Source: JALSKU01 sp964556545
GTDB lineage: Bacteria; Campylobacterota; Campylobacteria; Campylobacterales; JALSKU01
Direction: 5' to 3'
DNA: 35,786 bases
Assembly (NCBI GenBank): GCA_964556545.1
Contig: CAZKWE010000043.1
Span: forward strand, 1 to 35,786
Below the pieces are notes generated by a model that saw nothing but the letters and a program-made list of their open reading frames with translations, was not told the DNA's origin and ran no database searches. Below are positions 33,047 through 35,786 of the stretch, piece by piece (position 1 is the stretch's first letter; each line of letters starts with the position of its first letter). A program made the translations under genes and the position numbers.

Positions 33047-33310
33047 ATGAGGTTTTTTGTGATAAAATCATTGGTTTGTGCAGTTTTTTCATTGCTAAAT
33101 GTCAAAAATCCCCTGCATTGTAATTGTATTTTTAAAAGAAAATGCTCCCTTATTTTAAGACTTACAAAAAGCCTTGGAAAACCCCATTGTAACTGTGTAA
33201 ACTATAGTTACAGACTTACCGGCATAGCTCCTCCTGCTCATTTTATACAATAATCACTTTATCAAATAATCATTTCAAATTTTACCAATATCAAATAAAA
33301 GGATATAGTT
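33047..33310 (+). promoter_or_regulatory. metE leader region of unknown type with internal repeats
   Basis: The gap before metE is 320 bases. It contains two related segments, each with CCCC followed by ATTGTAA (33117 and 33186) and later AGACTTAC (33158 and 33212). A hairpin GTAACT (33189-33194) / AGTTAC (33206-33211) follows the second copy, and a possible closing stem AAAATG (33139-33144) / CATTTT (33239-33244) encloses it. I cannot match it to the SAM or cobalamin riboswitch consensus, although metE is a usual target of both. A 68-codon frame at 33047-33253 has no ribosome site and probably is not translated. Confidence 0.4.
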
Positions 33311-35578
33311 ATGCCAAAAAATTGGATAACCGGCTTTCCAAGAATCGGAGAGCAAAGAGAATTAAAAAGAGCTTTAGAGAGCTACTGGGCAGGAGAGATT
33401 GAAGCACAAAAGCTTTTAGAGATTGCTGATGAGTTAAAACTAAGACATTGGAGATACCAAAAAGATACCAATATAAAATACATAAGCAGTAATGATTTTT
33501 CACTATATGACAATATGCTTGATATGAGTGTTGCCCTTGGAGCAATTCCAAAAAGATTTACAGATATGAAAAATTCCCTGCAGAGATATTTTTCTATGGC
33601 AAGAGGCGACAAACATAGAGTTGCAATGAGTATGACCAAATGGCTCAATACCAATTATCACTATATTGTTCCTGAATTATCAAAAGAAGATGATTATAAG
33701 CCGGATATTACAAAGATAAAAGATGAATATTTTCAGGCAAAAAATGCGGGTGTAAAAACAAAGATAAACCTTATAGGCATTATCACTTATATCTCTTTTT
33801 CAAAAGCCGTCGACTTTGAAGACAAGTTTGAAGTTTTTGATAAATTACTGCATGTTTATGAAGAGTTGCTAAAAGAGATATCAACTTTTGATGATGAGAT
33901 TGTTATACAGTTTGACGAACCTGTTTTTTCAAAAGATGTATCGTCAAAAGAGTTATCGCTTTTAAAAATAGCTTATCAAAGACTCTCTCAAATAAGTAAA
34001 AATATAAAAATAGCAGTTGTAACTTATTTTGAACATTCAAAAGAGGCTGTAAAAGTGCTTTGTCATACTGATATATGGGCACTTGGACTTGATTTTGTTT
34101 ACGGCAAAAATAATCTTGAGGTACTTGAAGAAATCAAAACAAATGATAAAGTTTTAATCGCAGGCATAGTTGACGGCAGAAATATATGGGTTAGCGATAT
34201 AGATAAAAAACTTGATTTGTTAAATACTATAACAAAAACTATCTTAAAAGATAAGTTGATAATTTCTACAAGTTGTTCTCTTTTGCATGTGCCTTTTACA
34301 CTCAAATATGAAGAAAAACTAAATAAACAAATAAAAGAGTGGCTCAGTTTTGCTTTGGAAAAGCTTCTTGAATTAAAAGTTATAACAAAGCTTTTTTTTG
34401 ACGGTGAAAAATCTCTTGAACCAAAAGATAAAGAGTTGCTTGCCAAAAACAGAAGAGCGGTGCATTTTAGACTAACTTCAGATAAAATTCACAATGACAA
34501 AGTTACAAAGAGAGTTGAAAGTGTAGTTGCAAAAGAGAGAAAATTGCCTTATGAAAAGAGGATAAAACTTCAAAAAGAGAGTTTAAATCTTCCGGTTTTG
34601 CCTACTACAACCATAGGATCATTCCCTCAAACTGCCGAACTAAGAAAGATAAGAAGAGAGTATAAACAAGGCAATATTTCAAAAGATAAGTATGAAAATT
34701 TTATCAAAAACTATATAGATGAGTGCATAGCTTTTCAAGAGAGCATTAATCTTGATGTTTTAGTTCATGGTGAGCCGGAAAGAAATGATATGGTTGAATA
34801 TTTTGGTGAAATGCTTGAAGGATTTGCTTTTTCTCAAAACGGATGGGTGCAAAGTTATGGAAGCAGATGCGTTAAGCCGCCTTTGCTTTTTGGTAGTGTA
34901 TCAAGATTAGAGCCCATGACACTCAAATGGATAACTTATGCTCAAAGTAAAACTAAAAAGATTATGAAGGGTATGCTAACAGGTCCCGTTACCATATTGA
35001 ACTGGTCTTTTGTCAGAGACGATCAGCCAAAAAGCAGGACTGCCAAAGAGATAGCTTTTGCAATTGCTGATGAGATTGACGATCTTCAAAAAGCAGGTAT
35101 CAAAATCATACAGGTTGATGAAGCAGCATTTAAAGAAGGGTATCCTCTCAGAAAAGAAAAGATTAAAGAGTATGAAAGATGGGCAGTTGAGAGTTTTAAA
35201 ATATCAACTTCTACAGCAAATCCAAAAACGCAAATACATACTCATATGTGTTATAGTGATTTCAATGATATTATACAAACTATAGAGGATATGGATGCTG
35301 ATGTGATAACCATAGAGACTTCAAGAAGCGGCAACAGGCTTTTAAAAGTTTTCAAAAGAGTAGGGTACAAAAAAGAGATAGGTCCGGGAGTTTACGATAT
35401 ACACTCTCCGAGAATTCCTTCAGTTGATGAAATAAAAGATCAAATTTCAAAACTTTTGGAAGTTTTACCAAAAGAGCAGTTGTGGATAAATCCGGATTGC
35501 GGACTTAAAACAAGGAAATGGGAAGAAGTTAAACCAAGCCTTGAAAATATGGTAAAAGCTGTTGAGAGTTTTAGGTAG
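33311..35578 (+). CDS. metE: Cobalamin-independent methionine synthase
   Basis: MetE transfers a methyl group from methyltetrahydropteroyl-triglutamate to homocysteine without B12. The 755-residue protein begins KNWITGFPRIGEQRELKRAL. Its C-terminal barrel begins LPTTTIGSFPQTAELRKIRRE and ends with the zinc-site motifs IHTHMCYSDF (His, Cys) and NPDCGLKTRKWEE (Cys). Length is normal. AAAAGGA precedes the ATG. It stands alone after a long leader, which suggests regulation of its own. Confidence 0.97.
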   Translation: MPKNWITGFPRIGEQRELKRALESYWAGEIEAQKLLEIADELKLRHWRYQKDTNIKYISSNDFSLYDNMLDMSVALGAIPKRFTDMKNSLQRYFSMARGDKHRVAMSMTKWLNTNYHYIVPELSKEDDYKPDITKIKDEYFQAKNAGVKTKINLIGIITYISFSKAVDFEDKFEVFDKLLHVYEELLKEISTFDDEIVIQFDEPVFSKDVSSKELSLLKIAYQRLSQISKNIKIAVVTYFEHSKEAVKVLCHTDIWALGLDFVYGKNNLEVLEEIKTNDKVLIAGIVDGRNIWVSDIDKKLDLLNTITKTILKDKLIISTSCSLLHVPFTLKYEEKLNKQIKEWLSFALEKLLELKVITKLFFDGEKSLEPKDKELLAKNRRAVHFRLTSDKIHNDKVTKRVESVVAKERKLPYEKRIKLQKESLNLPVLPTTTIGSFPQTAELRKIRREYKQGNISKDKYENFIKNYIDECIAFQESINLDVLVHGEPERNDMVEYFGEMLEGFAFSQNGWVQSYGSRCVKPPLLFGSVSRLEPMTLKWITYAQSKTKKIMKGMLTGPVTILNWSFVRDDQPKSRTAKEIAFAIADEIDDLQKAGIKIIQVDEAAFKEGYPLRKEKIKEYERWAVESFKISTSTANPKTQIHTHMCYSDFNDIIQTIEDMDADVITIETSRSGNRLLKVFKRVGYKKEIGPGVYDIHSPRIPSVDEIKDQISKLLEVLPKEQLWINPDCGLKTRKWEEVKPSLENMVKAVESFR

Positions 35579-35619
35579 TATCCAACCACACGATACTGTT
35601 AGCTATATACACAAAGATA

Positions 35620-35649
35620 TTTTAAAGGAGGAATAATCCTCCTTTAAAA
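35620..35649. terminator. Strong hairpin terminator between metE and ppa
   Basis: A perfect 13-base-pair stem, TTTTAAAGGAGGA and TCCTCCTTTAAAA, with an ATAA loop lies between the convergent metE and ppa genes. It begins 41 bases after metE and ends one base beyond the ppa stop. It is symmetric and probably works in both directions. Confidence 0.85.
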
Positions 35650-35650
35650 C

Positions 35651-35786
35651 TTATTTATAATTTTTTATTGCTTTATCAAGCAATGCTTCTGCTTCATTAG
35701 CATCTTGAAAATCTTTGAGTTTTACCCATTTGTTCGGCTCTAATATTTTATATGTTTCAAAGAAATTTTTTATTTTGTCAAGGGTT
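35651..35786 (-). CDS. ppa: Inorganic pyrophosphatase, 3' part only
   Basis: Only the last 45 codons are in the window. They read from TLDKIKNFFETYKILEPNKW on through WVKLKDFQDANEAEALL and end KAIKNYK. This matches the C-terminus of family I soluble pyrophosphatase, in which FFxxYKxLEPxKWVK is typical. The enzyme hydrolyses pyrophosphate to drive biosynthesis. Catalytic residues lie beyond the window edge. Confidence 0.88.
   Translation of the reverse strand, partial: TLDKIKNFFETYKILEPNKWVKLKDFQDANEAEALLDKAIKNYK

Noticed and set aside
33107..33244. Cobalamin riboswitch before metE
   Set aside because: CCCC-ATTGTAACTGT resembles part of the core, but the GGGAA, GGTG and AGCCAGGAGACC-type elements could not be placed.
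33047..33253. 68-codon frame before metE
   Set aside because: It has no ribosome-binding site, no recognisable domain, and its repeated HCNC motif comes from the DNA repeat; a structured leader explains it better.
1..35786. CRISPR arrays, insertion sequences, tRNA or rRNA genes
   Set aside because: No regularly spaced repeats, transposase motifs or cloverleaf sequences were seen, although a cas6-like gene is cut by the left edge.

Overview
The window is AT-rich and gene-dense. Its gene content points to a free-living member of the Campylobacterota (former Epsilonproteobacteria). Evidence is the peb4-type parvulin/fba pair, aroB-mtaB next to a COG3400 TrkA-like gene and tgt, the Helicobacter/Campylobacter-type esterase BioV, a catalytically degenerate second FtsH, a RibBA with a degenerate cyclohydrolase half, and a non-classical SdhA-SdhB-SdhE complex. 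I cannot name the genus. TTG and GTG starts are common and were chosen by Shine-Dalgarno position.

Layout. Bases 1-224 carry the 5' end of a cas6-like gene read leftward, so a CRISPR-Cas locus probably lies just outside the window. It is divergent from a WYL-domain regulator (315-1241), with a short inverted repeat between them. Bases 1225-7610 (minus strand) form a compressed gene string: COG3400 protein, aroB, mtaB, protease-dead ftsH, bioV, mogA. Then come tgt and a heme-binding chemoreceptor (plus), and after a symmetric terminator a minus-strand run of peb4-like parvulin, fba, a PLP-dependent deaminase-like gene and hisD. yebC (minus) and ribBA-ybgC (plus) diverge near 15.3 kb. A periplasmic protein of unknown role, a family 4 uracil-DNA glycosylase and a superoxide reductase follow on the minus strand, then sdhA-sdhB-sdhE. 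thiL faces a tungsten-type aldehyde:ferredoxin oxidoreductase with its own MoaD-like protein.

Bases 26.1-33.0 kb (plus) hold the most distinctive cluster: a TonB-dependent receptor, a small secreted protein, a periplasm-sensing histidine kinase, and a response regulator with PAS, degenerate GGDEF and intact-looking EAL domains, followed by truD. The first four genes overlap or nearly touch. They look like one trans-envelope sensing system ending in c-di-GMP breakdown. The kinase is broken by an apparent single-base frameshift exactly in its last ATP-binding motif. A 320-base leader with repeats and hairpins precedes metE, and the window ends in the 3' end of ppa (minus).

Together the genes cover central metabolism (sdhABE, fba), cofactor and amino-acid synthesis (ribBA, thiL, bioV, mogA, moaD, hisD, aroB, metE), RNA modification (tgt, mtaB, truD), oxygen and redox defence (superoxide reductase, heme chemoreceptor) and signalling. 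All identifications come from reading motifs by eye; no database search was possible.
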